This document shows positions 26,273-39,415 of a stretch of DNA of 64,000 nucleotides, in pieces. The notes under the pieces were generated by a model, which made no database searches, was not told where the DNA came from, and saw only the letters and a program-made list of their open reading frames with translations. Source of the stretch: Trogon surrucura (Eukaryota > Chordata > Aves > Trogoniformes > Trogonidae); contig CM036658.1 in the NCBI GenBank assembly GCA_020746105.1, forward strand, positions 16,042,689 through 16,106,688, written 5' to 3'. Positions within the stretch are counted from its first letter, which is position 1. Every line of letters begins with the position of its first letter. The position numbers and the translations under genes are program-made.

Positions 26273-27807
26273 TGGGAAACACGCGAGTGTGCAGTAAGAA
26301 CTGTGGTTTCAGTGTGTGGAATTTGCTACTGGCAAGTTATTCTAGCACCAAGTCCAAGATAAATACCAGGTAGGCTTATATTTTTGCATATACTTTTTTG
26401 TTCTGAAATGTTTAAAAAGTCTTCCAAAATGCAGGAAGTTACACCTGGGGTTTCACAATTTTCTTGGGGCTGACGTTCCTGGTACACATTGCTTCATTTT
26501 CTGTTTCTGTTTTAATTTGTGTTGTTTGGCAAACTCCTGAAGGGAAGCTTAGAAGAAGACGCTCCAGGCAAGTGTTTTTACTTGGTCTGGGGGATGTCTT
26601 CACTGACTCTTCCTAAAAAATTTTCCTCTGCACTGTCCTACACACAATGTGAGTCTCTAGACCTCCCTTCCACACTTGCGTTGTTTTGATTCATTTCTTC
26701 AGAGTACAAGTTGGATTAAGCAGAATGAAAGGGTACTGACTCACTGGAGATGGTCTTGTTATCTTCCTTAATGTGCACGTAATAGAAGAAAAAGGCTTTG
26801 AATTGACGACACTTCACTGTGTCATTGCAAATTCTCTCTGGCCTCAGAGCACCTTTCCCTTTAAGGTCTTCTTTGTGTGGATACTTGGACTAGTGCTTAA
26901 TTTCTTCCCTTTGAAATCACGTGTCAGACACAGAAGTGGGCTGTGGCCCAGCAGACGCATTTTTCCTGTTCCAGAGAACACACATCCCCCATGTTATTCC
27001 TCACATCCACCTAACGGGCTAAGTATGTGAAAAAGCAAAGGCTCTGGAAGCCCTCGTGAAGAAGCATTGCAGGAGGGGTGCGTGGGAAGCCACCGCTTAT
27101 GGGACAGCGGGGAGTCTGGCTGTCGCGTTGGCTTTTCCTGGCTTTTCTGTGGGGATTTGTGATCCGTGCGTCTTGGTGCACTTTTGTCAATTGCTGTGCT
27201 TTGGTCAAAAAGAGCAAAATGAAAAGAGCAAATGGACCTGACCAGCCACGAAAGACAGTAAAGGGGTGGCAGATGGGGAGGAAGGTGCCAGAAAGGGCTT
27301 GAAATATAGACAGCAGCAGCGGTATTCCCTTAAACAGTCACAGGAGATGGGGAAGAAAGCCCATCTTCGTGTTCAGGCAGTGAGTGACAAGGAAGATTTG
27401 GGAACATCAGGAAGCTGGGGATTTGGCTGTGGAAGGGTAAAAGGGGCTTGAGCCAGGAGAGAATGGGTTAGAAGGAGCAGAGGACTTCTGAAATTGGAGC
27501 ATGGCTTGTGAGAGCAGGAAGCTGCGATCAGCACAGAAAATCAAATTGAACCCATGGAGCTGAGGAATAAATCCAGCTTCTGCACTTCAAAATATTTAAA
27601 AACTTAAAATATTCATAGAATTTTGTGACACACCAGTGAAATATTGTACACAACAGAGAGAAAACAATGCATTTTTAATTAAAATATAATACAACCCTGT
27701 GAAAATTGGTATATTTTCATCACAAGAAATTGGCCCTTGTAAAATACTTACTAAATGCATGGAATAGTTATGATTTGCTCAGTTCAGATATTACATTTGA
27801 GAGTCCT

Positions 27808-27860
27808 ACATCATCATCAGTATCTTCATCATCATCATCATAACAACAACAACAACACAA
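27808..27860 (+). repeat. Compound CAT/CAA trinucleotide microsatellite
   Basis: An interrupted (CAT)n block (ACATCATCATCAG, TTCATCATCATCATCA) passes directly into (ACA)n (TAACAACAACAACAACACAA). Confidence 0.85.
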
Positions 27861-28978
27861 GATTTGGACATTGCTTGGAGGCACCACCATCACACGAGTA
27901 ACTAATCTACTTGTAGTTCATAGAACTGAGAAAAGGAGTCTTGTGCTGGCAAGCTGGGGCCTATATCATCTTATAAATATACTTTGGCTGATGCTTTGCC
28001 CATTTTGGAGTATTTTTTTTTTTCATGATTCTCAATGACACAATGAAAAAAACAAATAAAAGATGGGCCCGTGTTGTCCTAGGTCATTTTCCTTCAAAAT
28101 TCTGCTACATTAAAATCACCAACTAGGAAGAATGCATTTTATACTTTTTTTTCCTGTTTTGGCTATAAGCAGGTGGTTTTCCTTAAGAACAGATTCATAA
28201 TTTTTAGGTTTTTTTTCTAAAGAAGGACTTAGAAGGCAAATGAGATGCGGTGACAGGCTGCCAGTAAGCATATAACCTTGCTAAGAATACCCAGATAATT
28301 AAAGATACTCTTTAACTTCAGAAATTCTGCTTGAAAATTTGTAGATGTGTATTACAGTCAGAGGACATTTCTCACTGAGTTAGCATCTCAAATGCTTGTT
28401 TTTCTAAAGATTTGAGAACAAAACACCACTTACAAATAAGCAGGAAAGAAACACAATACCAAGAAGGGACACCGTGGAACTGTGACAAGCAGATAGGGAA
28501 TTTTGCCTTCCTACAATTCCCTTTTAGATTTGGTTTATACTGTGGTCTTCTTCAGCATCATACAATTCTATTTAGGCACCAAAATAGGTCACCAAATCTT
28601 CAGGAGCACTGAGAACTCAGCTATGGTTTCTCTGTTGGATGATGGCCCCTTTGTTCCACCCTACAGAGGTATGAAAGAAATATCAAATCTTTTTTTAACT
28701 CTTCCCCCCGCCCCGCCCCATACTTTGTTCCAAAGGAAGTGGGCTCTGGAAACATTCACTGTTGTAAACCATGGCTTAAATTTGATACTTGTTCGTCTGT
28801 TCAACTGCTGCTCTGTGTTTTCAGGCACACAGTGCTGTGTAATCAGGAGAACAGAGGTAGCTGTATTGTCACCTGAAAATACATAATGGATAACTATAAT
28901 GGATAGTAGTAATTTACATAAAATACTGATATTGAAGAGTTCTTTAATCTCTGTTTTAAAATTAAAAGTGGCTACACA

Positions 28979-29310
28979 TCATATGTCAAGGGGGAATGTC
29001 AGGAGGACGGAGCCAGGCTCTTTTCAGCGGCGTCCACTGACAGGACAAGGGGCAATGGGTGGAAGCTGGAACACAGGAGGTTCCATAAAAATATGAGGAA
29101 AAACTTTTTTACTGTGAGGGTGACCGAGCACTGGCACAGGCTGCCCAGGGAGGTTGTGGAATCTCCTTCTCTTGGGACATTCAAAACCCGCCTGGACGCG
29201 TTCCTGTGCGCTCTAGTGTAGGTGATCCTGCTCTGGCAGGGGGGTTGGACTGGATGATCTTTGAGGTCCCTTCCAACCTTTAACATTCTGTGATTCTGTG
29301 ATTCTGTGAT
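28979..29310 (+). mobile_element. CR1 LINE 3' end, 5'-truncated (sense strand +)
   Basis: Covers the last part of the RT frame (protein trace [20 protein letters not shown] on this strand, frame broken) and the 3' UTR with GGTTGGACTGGATGATCTTT and GAGGTCCCTTCCAACC. It ends with three GATTCTGT-type octamers at 29,285-29,310. It is closely related and inverted relative to 30,325-30,748. Confidence 0.92.
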
Positions 29311-30324
29311 CATATTTATTGTGTGCCATGAACCCTCTCCTGTTTTCTTACTATTATATCTCGCAATTACTGACAAAATCTAAGCCTTTCATCCACCACA
29401 GATGCTCCATATCCCAGTGGGACCTTGATCCAACATGATCTTCTTAAACAGCACTATAAGGTCAGAGCATTTTCCCCAGAGAATTTTGAGTTGAAGTATA
29501 TTTCATAATGAGCCCCTTTTACTGAGATTTGTTTTACCACTCTAAGGGAAAACAGAGATTTGTGATCTGTCCTTTACAGGATATTAAACAAAAAATTATA
29601 CTGTCATTATTGGATTAGTTACTCAGTGCTTTCAGAGATTAACTTGTTATTATTACTTTTTTTTTAATGGCTTATTGCTTGTTTAATATGAATGGATCTC
29701 GAGTAGTCCTGTAAGTAGAAAATCAATAAATGGATTGTCAATGTAACTTTTTTAGACTAATAAAAAAATGTATGACTCCCAGCTTCATACAATTAAACTT
29801 GATTTAAACTCACTTCTATATCTTTATCAGAGTTTTAATTCTCTTGTGTTTTTTCCATGGAGGGGAAATTCTGTGTTTAGGAGCTCAGGTGGATTCACAG
29901 AGGAAGGATTTTTCTGTAACTAGTTGAGATGAGCTCAAGTGAACATGGAAATCTGGGAGCAGGATTTATGTTAACACGAAGTCTTTAGATCATGTATTCT
30001 GGTCAGGTATTCTTGAGCTTCATATTTGTTGCAAAACATGTTGCTGAAAAAGGGTGTTCACTGAGTCAGCAGAAACTGGTTCTGCTTCCCACATCTTCTG
30101 GTAAAAGTGGTACGTCTAGGTACATGCCTATTTAAGCAGTTTGTTGTCATAGCCAGGGGGCAATAACGTACAGCACTCCAGAGCATAAGAAATTTGAAAC
30201 TGCATGTGTTTACAAGATGCTGAAAGAAGACATTGCCTCTACGAAATGTACAATTTGGGACATTGCTATATATAACAATTTATACACATACAAGGAGTCT
30301 ATGTAAGAGCACCTCTGTTAAGTT
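29311..30324. other. Spacer between inverted CR1 copies
   Basis: About 1.0 kb of AT-rich sequence with no recognisable gene or repeat. Confidence 0.6.
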
Positions 30325-30748
30325 CACAGAATCATAGAATGTTGGAGGTTGGAAGGAACCTCAAAGATCATCTAGTCCAACCCCCTGCCGGAGCAGGACC
30401 ACCTACAGCAGAGCGCACAGGAACGCGTCCAGGCGGGTTTTGAATGTCTCCAGAGAAGGAGACTCCACAACCTCCCTGGGCAGCCTGTGCCAGTGCTCTG
30501 TCACCCTCACAGTGAAAAAGTTTTTCCTCATATTTTTATGGAACCTCCTGTGTTCCAGCTTCCACCCATTGCCCCTTGTCCTGTCCATGGACGACGCTGA
30601 AAAGAGCCTGGTATCGCCCTCCTGACACTCCCCCTTGACATATTTATAAGCATTAATGAGGTCACACCTCAGCCTCCTCTTCTCCAAGCTAAAGAGACCC
30701 AGCTCCTTCAGCCTTTCCCCATAAGGGAGATGTTCCACTCCCTTAATC
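30325..30748 (-). mobile_element. CR1 LINE 3' end, 5'-truncated (sense strand -)
   Basis: The plus strand begins CACAGAATCATAGAATGTTG, the reverse complement of the CR1 3' end, and runs into the RT C-terminus. On the minus strand the frame is still open: [20 protein letters not shown], then [19 protein letters not shown], then [20 protein letters not shown], giving 30,403-30,748 of intact CR1 coding. The upstream part of that frame (30,749-30,879) is unrelated flanking sequence. Confidence 0.93.
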
Positions 30749-32110
30749 TCTGAAACATCTTTACAGCACATAACATCAAGTAAAGATGGATATGAGGAAG
30801 ACCCTGGGAATAAATAGAAGTATACTTGGAATCTTAAAGAGGATGCATTGCTTTCCCCCATGCAATCTTGTGACTCCAAGATGGTATGCTACCTTCAATA
30901 AGTCATCTTTCTAGTAGCATGCATACAAACTGTTATTCTGGGCATCATCTTTAGCAGTTCTGGCACTGCAGTAAAACCTAGGGACTCTGGCAAGGATTGG
31001 TTTAATCCTTTGTGGAATCTAACTACACTGTCATGTGAACGTCTACTATTTTTGACTGGCACGACTTGTGAATTGTGAGGTCAATTGGGTGGGTGTTGCT
31101 GTCTGTGACTTCTAAAAACTACTGCAGTGGCTGTACCTCTTCTATCAAAATACAGAAATTTGTGCTCACTTCTATTTTCCAGAATTCTGTTTCAAACATC
31201 CATATGTTCACTTGAAGTTCTACTTGTGTTTGCTCCAATTTCCCCTTTCTGTCCACATAAAAAACTGAGACACTAGAGTTTTGTCCTCTAAAAGGGTGCC
31301 AAGTAATGTAGAAGTAATAGATGATATGGTACAGTGCCGCAAGAAGGTTTCCTTTTCTTTTGATGCAGCCTATCAAATTTAGGAAAAATGTGCTTTCTAC
31401 CCAGCTGAGTGGTATCTAGCTATCCTCACAAGGAAAGAAGTCAACCTAAAGCCTGATGAAGAAGTGTTAATTACTGGAATACACCAGTGAAAACAAAAAT
31501 GACTTCAAAAGGTTTTTTTCAAGTATTTGTCCACAGGAAGATAGGCTAGATTTTAAAACTTACAGGCACTTCAATCTTTTGCCAGTGTACCTTCTGAATG
31601 TCTGATAGGGATTTCAAGGTTGAAGCTGTCCATTTGGTGAGAAATTTTTGTTCAGAGCAATGTGCAACACTGGACAATCAGATATATATCTGGGGTGCTA
31701 AATTGTGTTTTGGAATGGTGGTTTTATTATTAATTGTCTGGTTGAGAGACTTAAACCATTTGGTGCACGGACAAATTGGAATCCTTTAAGTAAATAGTTT
31801 AGTCTTGGCATCCTTTCACTCTTACTGCTGCAACTTATCCAGTTAATGTCAAAGGGGTGGATGTTTCATCTCGAAAGCACATTTAGAATGACAAAATTTG
31901 GTTTTATACACAGTCTCTTACACTAAAAGCACAGATTTTCAAACAGTGTATAAAAGTCCATGATTCATGCCCAGCCACAGGCAGCATTTGCAACTATTTC
32001 AGCCTAAACTGGAAAAGCATCTTTTTTGTTGGAGAAACCTGCACTTCTTAGACTGCCTTGCATTCAGGCTGGGAGTCAGGCTTCACTGATTCCATCTGAC
32101 TATTGAAATC
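30749..32110. other. Intergenic sequence without recognisable gene
   Basis: AT-rich. Small open frames (31,119-31,376 minus and 31,598-31,789 plus) have no known domain. Confidence 0.55.
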
Positions 32111-32869
32111 TGTTGAGAGCTAGGGCTGGGCTGGCCAATGAACGCTAACAGATGCTCTCTAACTGCTCTCCTTCCCCAAAACATGAAGGAAAACAGAAGG
32201 CGGCAGAGAGACTTACAGATTGGAAAAGAAAACTAAAACAGCTTTAATAAAACAATAATAGTACTAATAAGGAAATAATAAAAATATTGAACTGTATAGA
32301 AATATATACAAAACAAATATCAAACCCAGCTTTCCCTCCCCCGAAATCCCCACTGATGCTGCAGAGCAGGCAGCACTGCAGGCTCAGTGCTCAGTGGCAG
32401 AGGGGAGCTGGGTGCAGGAGCTGTATTTCGGAACTCAGGATCAAAGGCAGAATAGACAGAGTCTTCCTTGGATGTGGGCCATTGAACAAGAAGGCCTAAC
32501 GCCTGTGATCTCTCAGTTTTATACTGAATATGGTGTATATGGAACAGAATAATCTTGTTGGTCACCTGTCCTGTCTGTTCCTCAACAGAGATGCAAGCTT
32601 TTACTTCCTTGTAACCCCTCTTACTTCCCAACACCCCCAGTGTAGCACACAGGAGCCAGCAGTGGCCTTGGACACTACAGGAATAAATACAAGCAAGTGC
32701 CTTTCTACGTCCTGATCCCTGGCAGCAACTGAACATCAACTGTTATCACTGTGTGCCAGACACTGCAAAAACATGCTATTAACTTCAGAAAGTGCAGTCT
32801 TTTAGAAGAGACTGAGCCGGAAAGGAAAATCACTGAGCAAAATTGGTTCTGTTTAGCTCAAGCCAGACA
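32111..32869 (-). mobile_element. Decayed LTR of an avian ERVL-like retrovirus, probably solo
   Basis: On the plus strand the order of landmarks matches the antisense view of common avian ERVL-type LTRs: GGGCTGGCCAATGAACGC, then AACTAAAACAGCTTTAATAA followed by an A-rich stretch, a CT/GC-rich middle, TTTTATACTGAATATGGTGT with ATATGGAACAGAATAATCTT, GTTGGTCACCTGTCCTGTCT, GGCAGCAACTGAACATCAAC, and an AGCTCAAGCCAGACA end. No clear target duplication is visible and several insertions or deletions are likely, so the ends are approximate. An open frame at 32,320-32,739 (minus) lies wholly within it and is not a known retroviral protein. Confidence 0.6.
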
Positions 32870-35262
32870 CTGTCAGAAGTTGGTGGCTGAGAAGCAAAAT
32901 TCACATTTGAATAGATAATACAGTCATGGGATGTAAGCACACTCCTACTTACCTAATAATTATTACAATAAAAACATGTATTGTGAAAATGTTTCCTAGG
33001 TGCTTAGCTCTCAGAGGACTCCTAGGTCTGTAAAATCAAGCAGATGTGTAACTGCTTGCAGGATCTGTGCCTTAGGACTTGCTCTTTATCCTACCAAGTT
33101 CAGGAGAGGTTGGCTATAGGAGCCTTAAGGTAACACATGCACATTATTGAGGTGTTGAAACATTTTTGAAGGAAGATAGAAGAAACCCATATGTCAGTGG
33201 AAATAAATTAAAGGTAGGATGGAACAGTTATCAGGGTGTGTATATGTTATACATGTGTATGGAAAGCAAGCAAATAGCCACAAGAGTATTTCAGCAGAAT
33301 CGATACAAGATTTTGTAGTGCAACAGGACATTGACAGGATTGCTGGATTCATCTCTTGCTCTACAGCTCTGAGTACCTTAAGAAATTACTTTCAGTGCTG
33401 AAACATAGTTTGCCCAGCAGGTTGATTGGCTTCAGAGACCCCCCTTTTTACTGATAGTGATTCTAACACTAGCTAAGAGGGATGTGTTGATATACACTAT
33501 CATTTTATTAAAAGTGGTAAAACCCCAAAGCTCTGCCACCCCTCGCTTAAAGATAATAACTCAGGGAGTTAAATTCTGCTGAAATCAGAATATGCCATTT
33601 GACAAGAGCAGAACTGGTTCAATGCGCTGATCAAGCTTAGAAGCTTCAGGTAAGTCATCTGACTTTTAGTCTAAAAATAAGTTGTGAGATTAAAGATGTG
33701 GATGTTATGGAGTTGGCAGTGTGAGAGGCTTCAGTATTATCTGCAACTGGGCTTATTTATGTTGTCACAGTACAAACACAAAAACCAGTAAAAAATAATA
33801 TTTTCCATTAAACTTCCGGAATTCTCTTTTCCCCTCAGTAGCAATAGCAATATTTTCATCGCAAAGTTTTTACTGTGTTTTGGTTTTGGTTTTTGAAATC
33901 AGAGTATTATAGAACTACAATGCCATGTGTGAATGTCTGTTCTGAAAGATAACTCATCTATTAGACACAAAAGTTTCAATATTTACTCAGTAGTTTGTAG
34001 AGCTTAAATCAATTCCTGTTTCATTCTGAACTGTGCCCATCTCCACTTATAAGCAAGAATAATTCCACTGAATGATCCTGTTCTGTTCCAGCAAATCGAT
34101 TCCAAATGTATTTTCTTGAATTCTTCTTTTGCTACTACACTGTTTCCCCAGATGTTTTAAATGGAATAATTTATTATTTATAGGCTTTTGTTAAAACCTA
34201 TGAAATCCTGCCTGTGTTAAGTTTTCATTTTGGCCTGTTGGCCAGGTGGTATTCTGAATGATCATGTCTTTGTGCAAATGTACTGAGTAACCACTCTTCT
34301 GATGCAGTATTTACTTCCCGGTGAATATATGCACATTTAGGGGTTTTGTTTCTTTGTTTGGTAGGCAAAAAACATCTCACATCTGCCAGCAGATCTGAAA
34401 TGATAACCAGATAAACTGATCTGAAAGTTGTCAAGACTGCTTTCTTCTGTCTTTCGTAAGTATAATTAAAACTCTATGGCTGGAATGCTGAGAGGTGACT
34501 CAAGTAATTGGCTGGTTAATGTTAAGAAGGTGTAAATTCTCCAGAAGAGCCGTGTGCATACCAACTCAAAATGCAACCCATGGAATAAATCCATCTGCTT
34601 ACATTTGTTTTAACAGTAATACTGACCTTAGAGCAAGGTATTTCTGAAGGATTTTTAATGACCAGTTGGAGTTAATAGCCTCTGGCTGTACCTCAGGCTT
34701 TAAACTTTGCCCAGCCAGATATTAATTTCTAGGAAATGCTCTGATCCTTGATTGTTGCTGCTTAATGGCATGACAGCCTAGGCTGTAAATAGCTGTTAGA
34801 AGAGAAAATATTATTATTGTTAAATGTACATAGTACCTTCCTTCACAAAGAAAAAAAATCCAAAACATTTACAAGACAAGGGTTTTGATAAAAGTAAGCA
34901 AAGATGATTTTTCCTTCTGGGAAAATAGACTATTTCATAACAGACAGGGCTGGGAAGATGCATTGCCCACTGCTGCTGTTTCTGGCTAAAGGCTAGAGAA
35001 GCACCAGCCTCCTCTAGCTCTGGTTGTTGGCCAAGAGAAATCTCAATTTTGTGGACATTTACCAGTCTTCTGAGGAAATATGTCACAAAGTCTGCAAATG
35101 TCTGCCACCAGAGCTCCAACATAAAAAAAAAAAAGCTTGTGTAAATAGTTTGTGATAGTTTGTGGTTAAGTCTTACTGTATGGGTACGACATCTAAGGCA
35201 GTATAGCCTTATCTGCAATGGCCACACACTGCACGGGACTTAGGAGGAGAATATTTGAAAGG
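32870..35262. other. Intergenic sequence without recognisable gene
   Basis: AT-rich single-copy-looking DNA. An open frame at 34,820-35,227 (minus) includes poly-Phe from an A-rich tract and is not supported. Confidence 0.55.
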
Positions 35263-35348
35263 GTAGGTGATCCTGCCCTGGCAGGGGGACTGGACTAGAT
35301 GATCTTTTAAGGTCCCTTCCAACCCCTGACATTCTGTGATTCTGTGAT
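35263..35348 (+). mobile_element. CR1 LINE 3' UTR stub (about 86 bp)
   Basis: GTAGGTGATCCTGCCCTGGC, then GACTGGACTAGATGATCTTT, AAGGTCCCTTCCAACC and terminal ATTCTGTGATTCTGTGATGA. This is the very 3' end only, showing extreme 5' truncation. Confidence 0.9.
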
Positions 35349-36641
35349 GACCCCAGACGAAGGAAGTCTTGACCTCTCTGCGCCTTCAAGAACATCCACA
35401 GAGACATGAGTAACCAGAAGGATGAAGAGACAGACTCAGTGACCGATAAACTAGAAGAATCTTGTGGCTAAAAGATCTGTGTCACTGGTGTGCTCAAAGT
35501 GGGAACATTCAAGCCACCATTTCCCATTTAGCCACAAGTATTAGTGAGGTGCTGGGAAGTTGTCCCTTATGCTGAGAAACCGTGTGAGCTTGTGTCTAAC
35601 AGCGTGTGTGTCAGTTGTGCTGTCGCTGCAAGGCTCTGCCTAACCCTAAGCACAGGACCAAAGGCTTTGCCAGGCGGTCAGAAAAGTCTGTGCAGAAGGC
35701 TCTGCTTGGCATGCAGCTGCAGTATCAGAAACAGAGTTTCTGGAGCCTGAAATGAAATAATAACAACCCACTCTTAAACCTGCCTGTTTTAAAATTGTGA
35801 ATGAGAGGAGACTGATATTACACAGTTGGAACAGTGCTAAACATAATACGATAAATGACTTTTCACACATGTTGGTTAAGGAATTTTATCATGTGGATAT
35901 GAATGAAAACTGGTGATGAGCATAAAGCTACTAGAGTTTTCACAACCTCAGACCCACAGTTGGCAGAAAAAATAGTGGTTTTCTGATAGACAATATTTCA
36001 CAGCAGTCATCTTCTTAATTATATCATTATTTGTAACTAGCCTACTATGACTTTTCTAGATCTAACGTGGTTACAAGCTCTCTAAACAACTATAAATAGA
36101 TTTTACTGTAACTTTAAATGGAGTGCTGCTGAAGCTAGCAAAATGACATTTTAAAACCTTTCTGTTTGGTGGTTGCAGACTTGCTTAAAAGAACAGACCT
36201 CTGGTGTTTTCTCCCTGCTGTTTCTTAATTAGGTTTTCTTTATTCCATCACAAATGGGTACCACACCACTATCCAGTTACAGATCAGTCTTCGCATGTTT
36301 TCCCCTTCCCATTAATGCACTGGCACAACTCATAGCAGCATTTAACCATGTTCCATTTTTTATTCCTCTGAATCATCAAGATGCCAGCAGCAGCACATGG
36401 GCAGCTCTGACAACAGAGGCACAAGGTCTTATTGGTGGAGTTTTTGCTCCACACTTGTTACAGCCTGAGAAAAATGCCAGACAGGAGTTGAGATCCCAGC
36501 CTCCTTGTCATTTTAGCCATTGGTTCTCATCAATAGCTTGGCTCTCATCCCATGGCACAGAAAAAAGTTTTTGGGAGGCAACAAGCAATGCTGCAGCCCC
36601 TTTGTTGATTCTGAATATCAAGGGAGTTTGAACTACTGTAG
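35349..36641. other. Intergenic sequence without recognisable gene
   Basis: No gene seen. A 125-codon open frame at 36,254-36,631 (plus) abuts the CR1 insertion and has no domain. Confidence 0.5.
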
Positions 36642-36731
36642 ATCATAGAATCATAGAATCACAGAATGTTAGGGATTGGAAGGGACCTCGAAAGATCATC
36701 AAGTCCAATCCCCCTGCCAGAGCAGGAACGC

Positions 36732-38432
36732 CTAGACTATGCCCCACAAGAACGTGTCCAGGCAGGTCTTGAATGTCTCCAGAGAAGGAGACTCCACAGC
36801 CTCTCTGGGCAGCCTGTTCCAGGGCTCCGTCACCCTCACTGAGAAGAAGTTTCTTCTCGAGTTTAAGCGGAACCTCTTATGTTCCAGTTTCAGCCCATTA
36901 CCCCTTGTCCTATCATTGGTTGTCACCGAGAAGAGTCTGGCTCCATCCTCGTGACACTCACCCTTGATATATTTGTAAACATTAATGAGGTCACCCCTCA
37001 GCCTCCTCTTCTCCAAACTAAAGAGCCCCAGCTCCTTCAGTCTTTTCTCATAAGGGAGATGCTCCACTCCCTTAATCATCCTAGTTGCCCTGTGCTGGAC
37101 TCTCTCCAGCACTTCCCTGTCTTTCTTGAACTGAGGGGCCCAGAACTGGACACAATATTCCAGATGGGGTCTCACCAGGGCAGAGTAGAGGGGAAGGAGG
37201 ACCTCTCTTGACCTACTCACCACCCCCCTTCTCATACACCCCAGGATGCCATTGGCCTTCCTGGCCACAAGGGCACAGTGCTGGCTCATGGTCATCCTGC
37301 TGTCCACCAAGACTCCCAGGTCCCTTTCCCCTACACTGCTCTCTAATAAGTCATTCCCCAACTTATACTGGAACCTGGGGTTCTTCCTACCCAGATGCAA
37401 GACCCTACATTTACCCTTGTTATATTTCATTAAATTTTTCCCCGCCCAACCCTCCAGCCTGTCCAGGTCTCGCTGGATGGCAGCACAGCCTTCTGGTGTG
37501 TCAGCCACTCCTCCCAGCTTGGTGTCATCAGCAAACTTGCTGATAGTACTCTCTAGTCCCTCATCCAAGTCATCGATGAATATATTGAATAATACTGGTC
37601 CCAGTACTGACCCTTGAGGCACTCCACTGGATACAGGTCTCCAACCAGACTCCGCCCCATTGACCACAACTCTTTGTCTTCTTCCCCTTAGCCAGTTCAC
37701 AGTCCACCTCACTACCCGAGAGTCTAGATCACACTTCCTCAGTTTAGCAGCAAGGATGCTGTGGGAGACTGTGTCAAATGCTTTACTGAAGTCAAGGTAG
37801 ACCACATCCACCGCTCTGCCATCATCTATCCACCTTGTTATATCCTCGTAAAAGGCTATGAGGTTAGTCAAGCACGACTTCCCTTTCGTGAAGCCATGTT
37901 GACTGTCTCTAATGACCCTCTTATCCCTGATATGCCTTGAGATGGCACCAAGGATAAGCCGTTCCATCACTTTCTCAGGGATGGAGGTGAGGCTGACCGG
38001 TCTATAGTTACCCGGGTCCTCCTTCTTGCCCTTTTTGCAGACTGGAGTGACATCTGCTTCCCTCCAGTCCTCAGGCACCTCTCCCGTCTCCCAAGACTTG
38101 GCAAAGATGATGGAGAGTGGTCTAGCAATGACATCCGCCAGCTCCCTCAGCACCCGTGGATGCATCCCGTCTGGACCCATGGATTTATGGATGTCCAGAT
38201 TGCTTAATTGGTCCCTAACCCAGTCCTCATCGACTAAAGCAAACACCTCCACTGCCCTGACTTCCTCTGGTGCCTCAGGGGAACGGGGCTCCTCAGGACA
38301 GCCTCCGGCAGAGTAGACAGAGGCAAAGAAGGCATTCAGTAACTCTGCCTTCTCTGTATCTTCTGTCACCAAGGCACCCACCTCATTCATCAGTGGGCCT
38401 ACATTGCCTCTGGTGTTAGTTTTATCTGCCAC
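36732..38432 (-). pseudogene. CR1 ORF2 reverse transcriptase part, open for 566 codons
   Basis: Non-LTR reverse transcriptase of CR1 type. Motifs in order: [16 protein letters not shown] (85-100), [10 protein letters not shown] (141-150), [14 protein letters not shown] (179-192), [11 protein letters not shown] (212-222, first catalytic Asp), [11 protein letters not shown] (269-279) and FADDTKLGG (300-308, catalytic Asp pair). The thumb and C-terminal region include [25 protein letters not shown] and a [20 protein letters not shown] end. No stop or frame break occurs in this part. The Met at 38,432 is internal and not the native start, because CR1 ORF2 is a single endonuclease-RT polypeptide. 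Not a host gene. Confidence 0.96.
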
Positions 38433-39415
38433 GTATTTGAAAAAGCTCTTCCTGTTGTCCTTGCCCCTCTCGCCAGGTTCAGTTCTAGGGAGGCCTTTGC
38501 TTTCCTAGTTGCCTCCCTACACCCTAGGACAACAGCCTTATATTCTTCCCAAGTGGCCAGTCCCGCCTTCCAAGATCTGTAAATTCTCCTCTTGCCCTTG
38601 AGCTTACCCAGCAGATCCCTGTTTAGCCACGCAGGTCTCCTGGCTCCCTTCCTTGACTTCCTACATGTCGGGATGCTCTGATCTTGAGCACGGTAGAAGC
38701 GGTCCCTGAACGCTAACCAACTATCTTGGGCCCCTTTACCTTCAAACAGCCTTGCCCATGGGATTTTCTCGAGTAATTGCTTGAAAAATCCAAAGTTTGC
38801 CTTGGCAAAGTCCAGGGTTGCAATTCTGCTTGCTATTTTGTTTCTGCTACATGAGATCCTGAACTCCACCATTTCATGGTCACTGCAGCCAAGGCAGCCC
38901 TCAACCTTTACTGCTTCAACCAGATCCTCCTTGTTAGCGAGGATGAGGTCCAGCAGTGCTCCTCTCCTAGTCGGCTCCTCCACCATTTGCATCAGAAAAT
39001 TATCATCGATGCACTGGAGGAACCTCCTGGACTGTGGCTGGCTGGCTGAGTTGTCCTTCCAGCAAATATCAGGGAAGTTAAAATCCCCCACGACAACCAG
39101 GGCCTGTGATTGTGAGACCGTTCCTAGCTGCCTGTAGAAGGCCTCATCAACTTCCTCACCCTGATCTGGTGGCCTGTAATAGACACCCACAACAGTATCT
39201 CTCCTGCCAGCCTGCCCCTTAATTCTAACCCATACACTCTCAACTTGCTCCTCATCCATGCCTGGATGGTATTCAAGACATTGTAGTTGCTCTTTCACGT
39301 AAAGAGCGACTCCACCACCTCGCCTGGCTGGCCTGTCTTTCCTGAAAAGGACACAGCCACCCATGACCACATTCCAGTCATGTGAGCTGTCCCACCATGT
39401 CTCTGTAATTGCCAC
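38399..39415 (-). pseudogene. CR1 ORF2 endonuclease part (APE-type), 5' truncated and frameshifted
   Basis: 338 codons open. APE-like endonuclease motifs are present: ITETWWD (residues 3-9, catalytic Glu), VVVGDFNFPDICW (107-119, Asp/Asn), LLDLILANKEDL (154-165) and the CSDHEMVEF signature (177-185, Asp-His pair). The linker that follows is rich in Lys and Arg. The frame leaves the CR1 reading frame near 38,461-38,472 (a run of four G in the sense strand), so the final ~20 residues (from about [10 protein letters not shown]) are out of frame. The N-terminal part of the domain is missing because the element is truncated at ~39,424. It nicks target DNA in a functional CR1; this copy should be inactive. 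Confidence 0.95.

Larger units (their letters stand above)
24236..28978. other. Intergenic sequence without recognisable gene
   Basis: AT-rich with occasional GC-richer patches (about 25,250-25,440 and 27,030-27,450). It contains a C run at 25,404-25,419, a GT-rich tract near 26,236-26,272 and the CAT/CAA microsatellite at 27,808-27,860. Open frames are short and domainless. Confidence 0.6.

Noticed and set aside
36739-38316. Plus-strand open frames of about 60-123 codons opposite the CR1 RT
   Set aside because: They are shadows of the minus-strand RT frame and the same antisense frames recur in every CR1 copy here.
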